Of a stretch of 64,000 nucleotides of DNA, positions 1 through 8,267 are shown piece after piece. Under the pieces are notes generated by a model, which made no database searches, had not been told where the DNA came from, and was given only the letters and a program-made list of their open reading frames with translations. This DNA is from an uncultured Bacilli bacterium (GTDB taxonomy: Bacteria > Bacillota_I > Bacilli_A > RF39 > UBA660): contig CAKPFM010000006.1 of the NCBI GenBank assembly GCA_934153945.1, forward strand, positions 1 through 64,000, written 5' to 3'. How positions within the stretch are numbered: position 1 is the first letter of the stretch; every line of letters begins with the position of its first letter. The position numbers and the translations under genes were made by a program.

Positions 1-927
1 TTTATACCATGTATTCGCTACTAATGTTGTTACACTACTTGTTGTACATGTTCCTGGATTTGTTCCCGTTCCACATGACGCTGTTACTACTCCACTAGCT
101 ACTGTTGCTCCTACACTTGATTTGAAGTAATATACTGGACTTGTTACATTCGTATTACTATATGTAATTTGAATTGTTCTACTTGTTGCCCATGTTCCAC
201 TACTTGGTGTTTGACTCATTTGTTTTATTGTTGGATTTGAAACACTTTTAGTCACTATCTTTTTAACTACTCTATCACTCTTTAATCCACTTTTATTTTC
301 TACCACTATTTCTATTTCATACTCTTCATTTGCCTTTAAATTAGTGTATGTTTTACTATTATTTTCACTTACTATTTCTTCTCCATTAAATTTATAATAA
401 TATTTAACAATCACTCCATCTTCTTCTATAGCATCTACTACCACTTTTATACTATTTGTTGTACTTGTTATTATTACATCATTTATTACCGGAGCCGTTG
501 TATCATTTTCTTCTACAGTACCATCTAATATCTCACTTCTACTGCCATCAATTATACATGTATATTTTCCATTATCTACTTTTAATGTTCTTTTTTCATT
601 TTGGATTTGGTATGTTCCATATTTTGGTAATTCACCTTTTAAGTTTAATTTACTTACTGGTTCATATTTAATATTTCCAATTATTTCTGTATTTTGTCTA
701 TTACTTGAAAAATCGAATATGATATTTAAATTATTTTTCCCTATTGAATCATCATAGGCAACATATACATCATATGAATTATATATCTCAGTACATGTTA
801 CTTTAAAACTATTTTTTCTTGCTGTATCTATTATTCCAAATATCATTGGTGTTGTAATTAACGATATTACCGATAATATTATTATAACAGCTAATAATTC
901 TATCAACGTAAATCCTTTTCTTTTCAT
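1..927 (-). CDS. giant prepilin-like surface protein, N-terminal part (partial)
   Basis: The 5' 309 codons are visible; the gene runs off the left edge of the window. The N-terminus is a class III signal / type IV prepilin motif, MKRKGFTLIELLAV, with G before F(+1) and E at +5, followed by one long hydrophobic helix. Processing by a prepilin peptidase and assembly or anchoring at the membrane are inferred from the family. The remainder is Thr/Ser/Asn-rich Ig/FN3-like sequence and enters the module containing 'YYFKSSVGATVASG', which recurs in the genes at 12912-15974 and 32102-35194. The start at 927 has an SD (AAAGGAG) 7 nt upstream. A homopolymeric G9 tract lies about 50 nt upstream of the ATG. 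No pilus motor or platform gene is in the window, so a role as a true pilin is unproven. Confidence 0.8.
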   Translation of the reverse strand, partial: MKRKGFTLIELLAVIIILSVISLITTPMIFGIIDTARKNSFKVTCTEIYNSYDVYVAYDDSIGKNNLNIIFDFSSNRQNTEIIGNIKYEPVSKLNLKGELPKYGTYQIQNEKRTLKVDNGKYTCIIDGSRSEILDGTVEENDTTAPVINDVIITSTTNSIKVVVDAIEEDGVIVKYYYKFNGEEIVSENNSKTYTNLKANEEYEIEIVVENKSGLKSDRVVKKIVTKSVSNPTIKQMSQTPSSGTWATSRTIQITYSNTNVTSPVYYFKSSVGATVASGVVTASCGTGTNPGTCTTSSVTTLVANTWYK

Positions 928-964
928 GAAACTCACTCCTTTTACTCAAAAACAAAAAAAGGTT

Positions 965-985
965 GGTAAAAATTTACCCCCCCCC
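965..985 (-). repeat. G9 homopolymer next to a palindrome upstream of the prepilin-like gene
   Basis: The plus strand shows nine consecutive C (977-985), read as G9 on the coding strand of the gene starting at 927. It abuts the inverted repeat GGTAAA-AA-TTTACC (965-978). A G9 run is highly improbable by chance at this base composition. It lies 50-58 nt upstream of the start codon, in the leader or promoter, where length changes could alter expression (phase variation). The regulatory role is inference. Confidence 0.7.
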
Positions 986-1210
986 GTTGCATATTGCAAA
1001 CATATATTATTTATCGTTTTCAACCTATAAAATTCTCATTTAACTTGTCATTGATATTCAAATTTTAGCTTTTAATCACGACAAAATCATTTACATCATG
1101 AATATTATTTGTTTGCTATATGAATTTATATTACTATTTTTATTACATATTCATCTTATCATAATTAATATATCTTTTCAAGTAATTTTAATATTTTATT
1201 TTAATTTTAT
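986..1210. other. AT-rich intergenic region with no gene
   Basis: Between the ddl terminator and the G9 tract I see only AT-rich sequence. It should hold the promoter of the prepilin-like gene that starts at 927. On the minus strand several imperfect hexamers (for example TTGAAA near 1020) are present but none is convincing. A 62-codon plus-strand reading frame here (1098-1286) is low complexity, lacks an SD, and runs through the ddl terminator, so I do not call it. Confidence 0.5.
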
Positions 1211-1244
1211 GAAAAAAGATAAATTTCTTATAAAATTTATCTTT
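1211..1244 (-). terminator. intrinsic terminator after ddl
   Basis: A 12-bp perfect stem (1215-1226 with 1233-1244, AAAGATAAATTT and its complement) is followed on the minus strand by a run of T. It lies about 45 nt beyond the ddl stop codon and closes the hydrolase-murF-ddl operon. Confidence 0.8.
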
Positions 1245-1286
1245 AAATTAATCAACCACACAATTATAATTATTCTCTACGAGTAA

Positions 1287-2483
1287 TTATTTTAATTTAT
1301 TTTTCATTCCTTTTGAACCATTGAATGTACTTAATATATTACTTTCAAAAGATGTTACTTTATTAGTTTTAGCTTTATATTCTTTTATTCCTAATGTAAT
1401 AATATCATCTAATAAAGTAGTATAATCTTTACCTACTGCTTTCCATAAGTAGAAAGCTAAAGATCCTGGTATTATATTAGGTTCATTAACATAAACTTTA
1501 TCATTTTTATTATCGATTAAGAAATCTATTCTAACATCACCACTTAAATTTAATACTTTAAATGTTTTGACAGCTAAATCTTCTACTTGTTTTTTTACAT
1601 CATCTTTTAATTTAGCAGGTATACGCATTGATGAATTAGCCATATTACCTGTTTTAGAACTTTTAACTCCAGATTTTTTAGAACCATTTCCTAAATATTT
1701 ATCACTATATGTTAAGAAAGCATTATCTGTCATCATTTCAGCTATAGCAGAAGTTTCGGCATATTCATAATTACCTAATACACTAATATTTACTTCTAAT
1801 AAATTATCTATTACTTTTTCAACTAATATCTTATTATCATATGTGATTGCATCTTCTATAGATTTAATTACTTCTGATTCAGAAGTTGCTACACTTATAC
1901 CTACACTACTACCTAAATTAGCAGGTTTTACTATAACTGGGTATCCTAATTCTTTAATATTTTTTAAGATTTGCTTTGAATCTTCTAAATATTCACTATC
2001 AAAGAACCATGTATAATCTGGTGTAGGAATATTAGAAGCTGTCATAATTTGTTTTTGAATAACTTTATCTTGTCCTAAACTAGATCCAATTATATTTGCT
2101 TCAGCATATGGAACACCTACTAAATCTAGATAACCTGCAACACTACCATCTTCTACTCCTTTACCATGTACAAGAGGAAGTACTATGTCTACATTTTCTA
2201 CATCTTTTCTAAATAATCCATCTATTTTTTGTAAAACAAATTCATTGCCTTTTTTAGTCAAAACTACTTTTTTAGCATATCTTTTTAAATTATCGAAGTC
2301 TTTAAATACTTCTATATCCATTAACATTTTTCCTGTATACCAAGTTCTATCTTTACTTATATAAATTGGTACTATATCATATTTATCTTTATTTATATAA
2401 CTCATTGCTTGACATGCTGTAATTATACTTACCTCATGTTCAACACTATTTCCTCCAAATATTACTCCAACTTTAATTTTCAT
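1287..2483 (-). CDS. ddl: D-alanine--D-alanine ligase
   Basis: A 398-residue ATP-grasp enzyme that joins two D-alanines for the peptidoglycan stem peptide in the cytoplasm. The N-terminus reads VGVIFGGNSVEHEVSIITA, the family hallmark (FGG..SEHEVS). The central ATP-grasp part contains PVIVKPANLGSSVGIS, and the C-terminal metal-binding part contains DVRIDFLID and VNEPNIIPGS. I chose the ATG at 2483, preceded by GAGGTGG at a good distance, over an in-frame GTG at 2492. It follows murF by 11 nt, so MurF (which consumes D-Ala-D-Ala) and Ddl (which makes it) are co-transcribed. It is slightly longer than typical Ddl (about 350-370), with extra residues at the C-terminus. Confidence 0.95.
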   Translation of the reverse strand: MKIKVGVIFGGNSVEHEVSIITACQAMSYINKDKYDIVPIYISKDRTWYTGKMLMDIEVFKDFDNLKRYAKKVVLTKKGNEFVLQKIDGLFRKDVENVDIVLPLVHGKGVEDGSVAGYLDLVGVPYAEANIIGSSLGQDKVIQKQIMTASNIPTPDYTWFFDSEYLEDSKQILKNIKELGYPVIVKPANLGSSVGISVATSESEVIKSIEDAITYDNKILVEKVIDNLLEVNISVLGNYEYAETSAIAEMMTDNAFLTYSDKYLGNGSKKSGVKSSKTGNMANSSMRIPAKLKDDVKKQVEDLAVKTFKVLNLSGDVRIDFLIDNKNDKVYVNEPNIIPGSLAFYLWKAVGKDYTTLLDDIITLGIKEYKAKTNKVTSFESNILSTFNGSKGMKNKLK

Positions 2484-2494
2484 ATTATCCACCT

Positions 2495-4090
2495 CTACTT
2501 CATATCTTCGTTAAATATATCTGGTAAATCATTTTCTAATAACACATAAGTTTCTTTATCAGCTAATCTATTAAATAGTGGAAAAGCTAATTTAACATCA
2601 TCTAATACATGAATTTTTGTTTTTGAATATTTTTTTTCTATTAATCCTTCATATATTGGTTTAGTTTGATTTTGTCCAATTAATATGACTTCATCACATG
2701 TATCTGCTATTTGTTTACCAAATGTTTTATTTATTTCATATTCTTCTGTTCCCATTTCAATCATACCAGGAGTTACAATTATTTTTTTACCTGGCATCAT
2801 TCCTAGTACATCTAATGCCATTTTTGATCCTACAGGATTTGAATTATAAGCATCATCTATAATATTTATACTACCCATTTTTTTAAGTTCTAAACGATGT
2901 TCTACAGGAGTTACTTTTTTTACTCCCATTATTAATTTTTGAACACTTATTCCTAAATTATATCCTAAAGCTATTCCAGCTAAAATATTATACACATTAG
3001 CTTTTCCTAATAATTTAGTTTCAAATTTGTATTTTTTTAAATCACCTTTGAATGCTACATCAAAAGTTGTACCATCACTTGTTAATTTTATATTGCTTGC
3101 TTTAACATCTGCTTCATTATCTATACCAATCCATACTATTTTTACCTTATTTTTTAATTTATATGATACTTGATATGGATCATCAGCATTTAGTATTCCT
3201 ATTCCATCACTTGGAAGAGATTCAATAAGTTCAAATTTACCTTTTTGAATATTTTCTCTACTTCCAAAACTATCTAGGTGTGCTGTTCCTATTGTTGTTA
3301 AAATTCCATAGGTAGGATGAACTAAATCACATAGTTCTTTTATTTCTCCTTGTTTAAAAGCACCCATTTCAGCTATAAATAAATCTGTAAATTTATCTAA
3401 ATAATTATTGATTGTTATTATTAGTCCTACTGGTGTATTAAAGTTTTTTGGAGTTGGTAAACTATTATATTTTACATTTAATATATCGTTTAATATATTT
3501 TTACTACTTGTTTTTCCATAACTTCCAGTTATACCAATTACTTTTAAATTATTCATATTTTCTAGTTTTTTTATTGCTTTTTTCTTAAAATTATCATTTA
3601 TTAATTTTTCTATAGGTTTATTTATTATATTAGCAAGATATACTACATAGTAGTTTATATAAATTAATAGACCAATTATTAAATAATATATATATAAATT
3701 TGATTCTTTAAATATTATACTAAATATTACAATTGGTATTAAGTATAATATAAATGTTGTTATTAATAATCTATTAACTCTTTTAGTAAATACTAATGGT
3801 TTTTTTGTTTGTTCTAATTTTGAATTTCTTAAATTTTTTAAAGATAATATCACGTAGAATGTAACTACTAATATCATTCCTAATATATTATTTATATATT
3901 TTATAACAAAAAATAATACAAATAATAACTCAGTATTTAAAAATATTTTTTTTATATTTTTATTTATCCATTTTATATATCTATTTCCATCATTATACCA
4001 ATTTTGTTGTAACATATGGAAAGATTTTTTTGTTTTTAAATACATATATACCATTAATGGTAATAATGATACTATAAATTTTATTAACAT
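2495..4090 (-). CDS. murF: membrane-anchored MurF-type Mur ligase
   Basis: A 531-residue Mur ligase that adds D-Ala-D-Ala to UDP-MurNAc-tripeptide. The ATP P-loop reads GITGSYGKTSSKN (about residue 187), followed by PTPKNFNTPVG, the GTAHLDSFGS central-domain motif, ILNADDP, and the MurF signature IIDDAYNSNPVGSKMAL. Unusually, about 165 residues precede the ligase core and contain four or so hydrophobic helices, so the enzyme should sit in the membrane. Ordinary soluble MurF is about 450 residues and lacks this. The ATG at 4090 has a perfect AGGAGG SD. It is the middle gene of an operon with an alpha/beta hydrolase upstream and ddl downstream. Another Mur-ligase-like specificity is possible, but the downstream ddl favours MurF. 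Confidence 0.85.
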   Translation of the reverse strand: MLIKFIVSLLPLMVYMYLKTKKSFHMLQQNWYNDGNRYIKWINKNIKKIFLNTELLFVLFFVIKYINNILGMILVVTFYVILSLKNLRNSKLEQTKKPLVFTKRVNRLLITTFILYLIPIVIFSIIFKESNLYIYYLIIGLLIYINYYVVYLANIINKPIEKLINDNFKKKAIKKLENMNNLKVIGITGSYGKTSSKNILNDILNVKYNSLPTPKNFNTPVGLIITINNYLDKFTDLFIAEMGAFKQGEIKELCDLVHPTYGILTTIGTAHLDSFGSRENIQKGKFELIESLPSDGIGILNADDPYQVSYKLKNKVKIVWIGIDNEADVKASNIKLTSDGTTFDVAFKGDLKKYKFETKLLGKANVYNILAGIALGYNLGISVQKLIMGVKKVTPVEHRLELKKMGSINIIDDAYNSNPVGSKMALDVLGMMPGKKIIVTPGMIEMGTEEYEINKTFGKQIADTCDEVILIGQNQTKPIYEGLIEKKYSKTKIHVLDDVKLAFPLFNRLADKETYVLLENDLPDIFNEDMK

Positions 4091-4098
4091 AATTCCTC

Positions 4099-4824
4099 CT
4101 AATTTAGAAAACTTTTAAGTACATTAATAGTTTTCCCTAAATCTTCTAAATATGCATAGTGTGTTAATCCTTCGTAAATAACTAATCCTGCATCTTTTAT
4201 AATATTTTCTAGTTCATATGCTTCATCAATACTTACTGCTTCATCGTTTGTTCCCCAAATTAATAAGGTTGGTGCTTTAACTTTTTTAGCATCTTCTGTT
4301 ATATCTAAATTAACTGTATTTACTAAAGTTTCTCTCATTATTGGACTTGCATTTTTATAGTCAGTTGATCCAATATGTTTTTTAGCAAAATTTTCTAACT
4401 TTTTTAATCCTGGAACCTTTTTTAATGCTCTTAATGTTTTTAATTTTAAACTTTCTTTTTGAATTTCTTTTTTATATGGACTAGCAAGTAATACAAGTTT
4501 TTGTACATCATATTTACTAGCATACAATAAACTTATTTTACCACCATATGAATGTCCTATTAAAGATACGTTTTTTAGGTTTAAATTTTTAATTAATGTA
4601 TGTAACATTTCTACATAATCTAGTACTGTCCAAGGATATGTCGGTTCATCACTTTTTCCAAATCCTGGCAAATCAATGATTATTACATCATGATCTTTTA
4701 TAAATGGTTTAGCGATTGGTAACATCATTTCTATATTTTGTCCCCAACCGTGTAAAAATATTAATGGATTACCTCCATCTTCATTGTACCTTTCATAATT
4801 TATATTTACGTTATTTATTAACAT
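4099..4824 (-). CDS. alpha/beta-hydrolase
   Basis: A 241-residue alpha/beta-hydrolase. It shows the oxyanion-hole HGWG near the N-terminus, the nucleophile elbow VSLIGHSYGGKISLL (GHSYG), the acid WGTNDEAVS, and a late HYAYLE that supplies the catalytic histidine. The substrate cannot be told from sequence; esterases, haloperoxidase-like enzymes and lipases share this pattern. I chose the ATG at 4824, preceded by GGTGA, over several upstream in-frame ATGs, because a TGATATAAT element lies exactly 16 nt upstream of this ATG as at several other operon starts here. It is first in an operon with murF (8-nt gap) and ddl. Confidence 0.85.
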   Translation of the reverse strand: MLINNVNINYERYNEDGGNPLIFLHGWGQNIEMMLPIAKPFIKDHDVIIIDLPGFGKSDEPTYPWTVLDYVEMLHTLIKNLNLKNVSLIGHSYGGKISLLYASKYDVQKLVLLASPYKKEIQKESLKLKTLRALKKVPGLKKLENFAKKHIGSTDYKNASPIMRETLVNTVNLDITEDAKKVKAPTLLIWGTNDEAVSIDEAYELENIIKDAGLVIYEGLTHYAYLEDLGKTINVLKSFLN

Positions 4825-4840
4825 ATTTTTCACCATAAAC

Positions 4841-4846
4841 ATTATA
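4841..4846 (-). promoter_or_regulatory. -10 element 16 nt before the hydrolase ATG
   Basis: On the minus strand TATAAT preceded by TG-A (extended -10). The 16 nt to the ATG would give a leader of about 10 nt that begins with GGTGA. The -35 region is poor. See the finding on compact start modules. Confidence 0.5.
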
Positions 4847-4871
4847 TCATATTTTTTTCTATATAAATAAT

Positions 4872-4896
4872 AAAAAAACACTTTTTACAGTGTTTT
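4872..4896 (-). terminator. intrinsic terminator after the zinc-ribbon-like gene
   Basis: Stem AAACACT/AGTGTTT followed by T8 on the minus strand. It overlaps the stop codon of the gene ending at 4885. Confidence 0.8.
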
Positions 4897-5514
4897 ATAC
4901 ATATTTTTTTTAGTTTTTGTAACCGTTATTGCTTGATTTTCAATTGTAGCATTCCATTGCTCATTTTCTGTCTTTGGTAAAAGCATAGTTTTTTTACAAG
5001 TTTTACATGTTACTATTCTAAAGTCTGAATTGTTATAATTTCCTTTTTTTACTGATTGATTTTGAACTGAATAATATCCTCTATTTATAAATTCTAAATG
5101 TCCACAATATTGTTGTTTTAAGTTAGAATATTTATTTAATAGATTTTTTATTTCTAGTTCTATTATTTCTGATGGTAAAATTTCAGAATCTAATGATGGT
5201 ATTATATTTATGTCAATACCATTAATACAATAATCCCAATCAATATTGTTTGTCTTTATTAAATGAATTTCCTTTCCACATTCTAGACAAATTATAGTTC
5301 TTATTTCAGCGTCATCTCTCGTTGCTTTATATATATCATTATTATGGAATTTATAATATCCATAATCTAAATAACACGAATTTTTACAAAGTAGTAAATT
5401 TTTATTATATTCTTCTATTAACTCTTTTAATAAATTATTTGATTCTTGATCATTTGTTGTTTTTACCGCATACTCCAAACTTCTTTTTCTTCTAATTATT
5501 TGTTCTATATTCAT
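4885..5514 (-). CDS. unknown protein with duplicated CxxC (zinc-ribbon-like) domain
   Basis: I do not recognise this 209-residue protein. After a helical charged N-terminus (residues 1-55) there are two related segments. Each has an early Cys(-His) and a GYY sequence (CYLDYGYYKF; CGHLEFINRGYYSV), about 20 polar residues, then a CxxC (IICLECGKEIHLIK; IVTCKTCKKTMLLPK). The duplicated pattern suggests two metal-binding beta domains and an internal duplication. The ATG at 5514 has SD AAAGGA. It lies between the rpsP-khpA terminator and its own terminator, so it is a single-gene unit. Function unknown. Confidence 0.7.
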   Translation of the reverse strand: MNIEQIIRRKRSLEYAVKTTNDQESNNLLKELIEEYNKNLLLCKNSCYLDYGYYKFHNNDIYKATRDDAEIRTIICLECGKEIHLIKTNNIDWDYCINGIDINIIPSLDSEILPSEIIELEIKNLLNKYSNLKQQYCGHLEFINRGYYSVQNQSVKKGNYNNSDFRIVTCKTCKKTMLLPKTENEQWNATIENQAITVTKTKKNMYKTL

Positions 5515-5540
5515 ATTTTTCCTTTCTATTTTAGGGGAAC

Positions 5541-5562
5541 AAAAAAGAAGTCGAAACTTCTT
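5541..5562 (-). terminator. terminator of rpsP-khpA
   Basis: Stem AAGAAGT/ACTTCTT with a four-base loop, then T6 on the minus strand; it overlaps the khpA stop codon. Confidence 0.85.
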
Positions 5563-5806
5563 AAAATGAATCAATATTGATTTTTACTTTTTTAAGGTTA
5601 TTGATATAACTTGATGCTTGTACTAGTGTTCTAATGGCATTTGCATTCATACCATTTTTACCAATCACGGCACCCATATCACTTGAATCTACTAGCACTT
5701 GAATAGTAATGTAATCTTCTTCATCATCGAATTCTTTTACAGTTACCATATCTTTTTGTTTAACAATACTTTTTACTAAGTATTCTGTTAGCGCTACTAA
5801 ATCCAT
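5561..5806 (-). CDS. khpA: KH-domain RNA-binding protein KhpA
   Basis: An 81-residue single KH domain. The GxxG RNA-contact loop is seen in GAVIGKNGMNANAIR (residues about 45-59). Length and position directly after rpsP match KhpA (YlqC) of Bacillota, a small RNA chaperone acting with KhpB/Jag in cell-wall and division control. One nucleotide separates the rpsP stop from this ATG. The SD (AAGGT) lies inside the rpsP end, so translation is probably coupled. Confidence 0.93.
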   Translation of the reverse strand: MDLVALTEYLVKSIVKQKDMVTVKEFDDEEDYITIQVLVDSSDMGAVIGKNGMNANAIRTLVQASSYINNLKKVKINIDSF

Positions 5807-5807
5807 A

Positions 5808-6089
5808 TTATTTACCTTCTTTAGTCATTTTTGATTCATGGAATTTCTTCATTATTCCTTGTTTGCTTAATAAATCTCTTACTGTATCAGTTGGGATAGC
5901 TCCATCATTTAACCATTTTAAAGCAACTTCTTCATTTACTTTTACTTCTGCTGGTTCCATAATTGGATTATATGTACCAACTATTTCAATAAATTTTCCA
6001 TCTCTTGGACTTCTAGAATCTGCTGCTACTATACGATAAAATGGTCTTTTTTTAGCTCCCATTCTTTTTAATCTTAATTTTACTGCCAT
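5808..6089 (-). CDS. rpsP: 30S ribosomal protein S16
   Basis: A 93-residue S16. The N-terminus [20 protein letters not shown] and the motif [15 protein letters not shown] are diagnostic. It is part of the small subunit body and binds 16S rRNA. It has a near-consensus sigma-A promoter (TTGACA-N17-TAGAAT) and a good SD (GGGAGGA), and is followed by khpA and a terminator, giving a two-gene operon. In B. subtilis this pair lies beside rimM-trmD; those are not here. Confidence 0.97.
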   Translation of the reverse strand: MAVKLRLKRMGAKKRPFYRIVAADSRSPRDGKFIEIVGTYNPIMEPAEVKVNEEVALKWLNDGAIPTDTVRDLLSKQGIMKKFHESKMTKEGK

Positions 6090-6113
6090 ATATATGTCCT
6101 CCCGTTCTTTATC

Positions 6114-6142
6114 ATTCTAACATAAGTATATTTTATTGTCAA
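6114..6142 (-). promoter_or_regulatory. sigma-A promoter of rpsP
   Basis: On the minus strand TTGACA (6137-6142), a 17-bp spacer, and TAGAAT (6114-6119), 25 nt upstream of the rpsP ATG. It is among the best -35/-10 pairs in the window. Confidence 0.8.
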
Positions 6143-6226
6143 CCTTTTTATATTAACATTTTATATATCATTAATAAATTATTGATAATAAAATATTTTT
6201 ATTGTTATGTAATGCAATATTGTAAT

Positions 6227-7117
6227 TTATACTGCTTGTAACTCATATGTTGTATTTAGTATTCTTTTATCACTACAATATTCCATTATAAATTTATTAT
6301 CTTTTTTAGTTATAATTATTCCTATTGTTTTATCTTGATTTATTGTTTTTAAATTCTTATCTATATAGTTCATATATGTTTCTATTTGTCCTATATGTTC
6401 TTTTTTTAACTCTGTTACTTTTAATTCTACTACTACATAACAATTATAGATAATGTTATATAGTAACAAATCTATATAATTATAGTTATTTCCTATTTTT
6501 ATTTTATATTCACTCTTTATATATGAAAAACCTAGACCTAATTCTAGTAAAAAGTTATCTATATCTTCTAATATCAATTGTTGTAGTGCTTTTTCTTTTA
6601 TTAGTTCTTTATCTGTTTTTAATATTATAGGATTCTTTACTAAATCTTGTACTTGTAATTTTTCTTCTTTCTTTAATTTTTCCTTTGTATTATTATCTAA
6701 TCTTTCATATTCATTATTTTTTATTTTATTTCTTAATTCTCTTACTGATAAATTTTGTTCTTCTATTATTTTTATATAATATTTAATTTTATTATCATCT
6801 GTTATGGATAATAATTCTATATAATGACTCCAATTTAAATTTCCAGACAGTGTTTGGAAATTTCTACTACTCATAAAATAATAAAAATTTAACATATTAT
6901 ATAAACTACTCTTAGTATATTTGACCTTTAAATCTTCGGTTAGTTTTTTGGAATATTCTTTTATAATACCTTTACCATAATGCTTACCTGCTTCACTTAA
7001 CATTTTTCCTACATTATAGTAAGTTTTCAAATCACTTTTATTTTTACTATAATCCTTTACTTTTTTATATACTTCATTATTTATTAATTCTTCTTTTATA
7101 TTTTCATAATAATTCAT
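6227..7117 (-). CDS. YhcG/DUF1016-type PDDEXK nuclease
   Basis: A 296-residue protein with the two-part build of the DUF1016/YhcG family. A helical N-terminal domain (YYNVGKMLSEAGKHYGKGII; SRNFQTLSGNLNWSHYIELL) is followed by a C-terminal PD-(D/E)xK-like nuclease fold. The catalytic pattern is visible as YNYIDLLLYN (Asp) and YVVVELKVTE (ExK), and a conserved GQIETYMNYID follows. The ATG at 7117 has AAGGAGG. The family occurs with restriction-modification or mobile loci, but none is adjacent here; it sits alone between ftsZ and rpsP. Substrate unknown. Confidence 0.85.
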   Translation of the reverse strand: MNYYENIKEELINNEVYKKVKDYSKNKSDLKTYYNVGKMLSEAGKHYGKGIIKEYSKKLTEDLKVKYTKSSLYNMLNFYYFMSSRNFQTLSGNLNWSHYIELLSITDDNKIKYYIKIIEEQNLSVRELRNKIKNNEYERLDNNTKEKLKKEEKLQVQDLVKNPIILKTDKELIKEKALQQLILEDIDNFLLELGLGFSYIKSEYKIKIGNNYNYIDLLLYNIIYNCYVVVELKVTELKKEHIGQIETYMNYIDKNLKTINQDKTIGIIITKKDNKFIMEYCSDKRILNTTYELQAV

Positions 7118-7171
7118 AATTTCCTCCTTAAATGTTTTATATACTAACATTTATAGATTAAAAATTTTGTC

Positions 7172-7198
7172 AAAAAAATACAGCTTTTAACTGTATTT
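7172..7198 (-). terminator. terminator of ftsA-ftsZ
   Basis: Stem AAATACAG (7176-7183) with CTGTATTT (7191-7198), then T7 on the minus strand; it begins at the ftsZ stop codon. Confidence 0.85.
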
Positions 7199-8265
7199 TA
7201 GAATACTCTTTTTCTTAATATTGGAGGTAAATCTGAATCATCATCGTCATCATCAGTTTCATTATTCATTTTTTTATCTAATCTTGATACAAATGAACTA
7301 TTTGATTGTTCTTTTACTCCCTCTTCAAATCCAGTAGCAATTACAGTAACAATTATTTCGTCTGTTAAATTTTCATTAATAACAGCACCAAATATTGTAT
7401 TAATATCAGTATTTGCACTTTGTCTAATAACTTCAGCAGCTTCTTCTACTTCAAATAAAGTCAAATTAGCTCCACCAGTTACGTTTATAATAGCATCAGT
7501 TGCTCCACTAATACTTGTTTCAAGAAGTGGTGATGAAACTGCTTGTTTTGCTGCTTCTGTTGCTCTACCTTCACCAATACCCATACCGATTCCAATAAGA
7601 GCATTTCCACGTTTTTCCATTACTGCTTTTACATCAGCAAAATCTAGGTTAATCAATCCTGCAACTGCAATTAAATCTGAAATAGATTGAACACCTCTTC
7701 TAAGTACGTTGTCAACTTCTTTAAATGATTCTAATAATGGAGTTGATTTATCAATAATTTCTCTTAATTTATCATTTGGAATAACAATTAAAGTGTCTAC
7801 ATGTTTTTTTAATTCTTCTATACCAGCAAGAGCATTATCCATTCTTTTTTTACCTTCAAATGAGAATGGTTTAGTAACAATACCAACTGTTAATGCTCCC
7901 ATAGATTGGGCTATATCAGCAATTACAGGAGCTGCTCCAGTACCAGTTCCTCCACCCATACCACAAGTGATAAATACCATATCAGCACCTTCTAAGGCGG
8001 ATTCTAATTCTGATTTTGATTCAAGAGCTGATTCTTTACCAATTTCAGGCTTTCCACCAGCACCTAGCCCACTAGTTAATTCTACACCAATCTGAATTTT
8101 AATTGGAGCTTTTGAAGTATTTAAAACTTGTAAGTCTGTATTTGCTACTATAAAATCTACACCTTTAACTCCTGATTCAATCATACGATTTACAGCGTTA
8201 TTTCCGCCTCCACCTACACCTATTACTTTAATTTTTGCCAACTGATCTATATCTAATCCTAACAT
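7198..8265 (-). CDS. ftsZ: cell division protein FtsZ
   Basis: A 355-residue bacterial tubulin that forms the Z-ring. The nucleotide loop is seen as [14 protein letters not shown] and the tubulin signature as [15 protein letters not shown]; the T7-loop region is near [14 protein letters not shown] short acidic linker (D-rich) leads to the C-terminal peptide [12 protein letters not shown], which fits the FtsA/ZipA-type docking peptide. The linker is short for a Bacillota FtsZ. It lies 2 nt after ftsA and is followed by a terminator, so ftsAZ is a two-gene operon outside a full dcw cluster. Confidence 0.98.
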   Translation of the reverse strand: MLGLDIDQLAKIKVIGVGGGGNNAVNRMIESGVKGVDFIVANTDLQVLNTSKAPIKIQIGVELTSGLGAGGKPEIGKESALESKSELESALEGADMVFITCGMGGGTGTGAAPVIADIAQSMGALTVGIVTKPFSFEGKKRMDNALAGIEELKKHVDTLIVIPNDKLREIIDKSTPLLESFKEVDNVLRRGVQSISDLIAVAGLINLDFADVKAVMEKRGNALIGIGMGIGEGRATEAAKQAVSSPLLETSISGATDAIINVTGGANLTLFEVEEAAEVIRQSANTDINTIFGAVINENLTDEIIVTVIATGFEEGVKEQSNSSFVSRLDKKMNNETDDDDDDSDLPPILRKRVF

Positions 8266-8267
8266 TC

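Noticed and set aside
6227..7117. YhcG-like nuclease as part of a defence island
   Set aside because: Its neighbours are ftsZ and rpsP; no methylase, restriction subunit or other defence gene is near.
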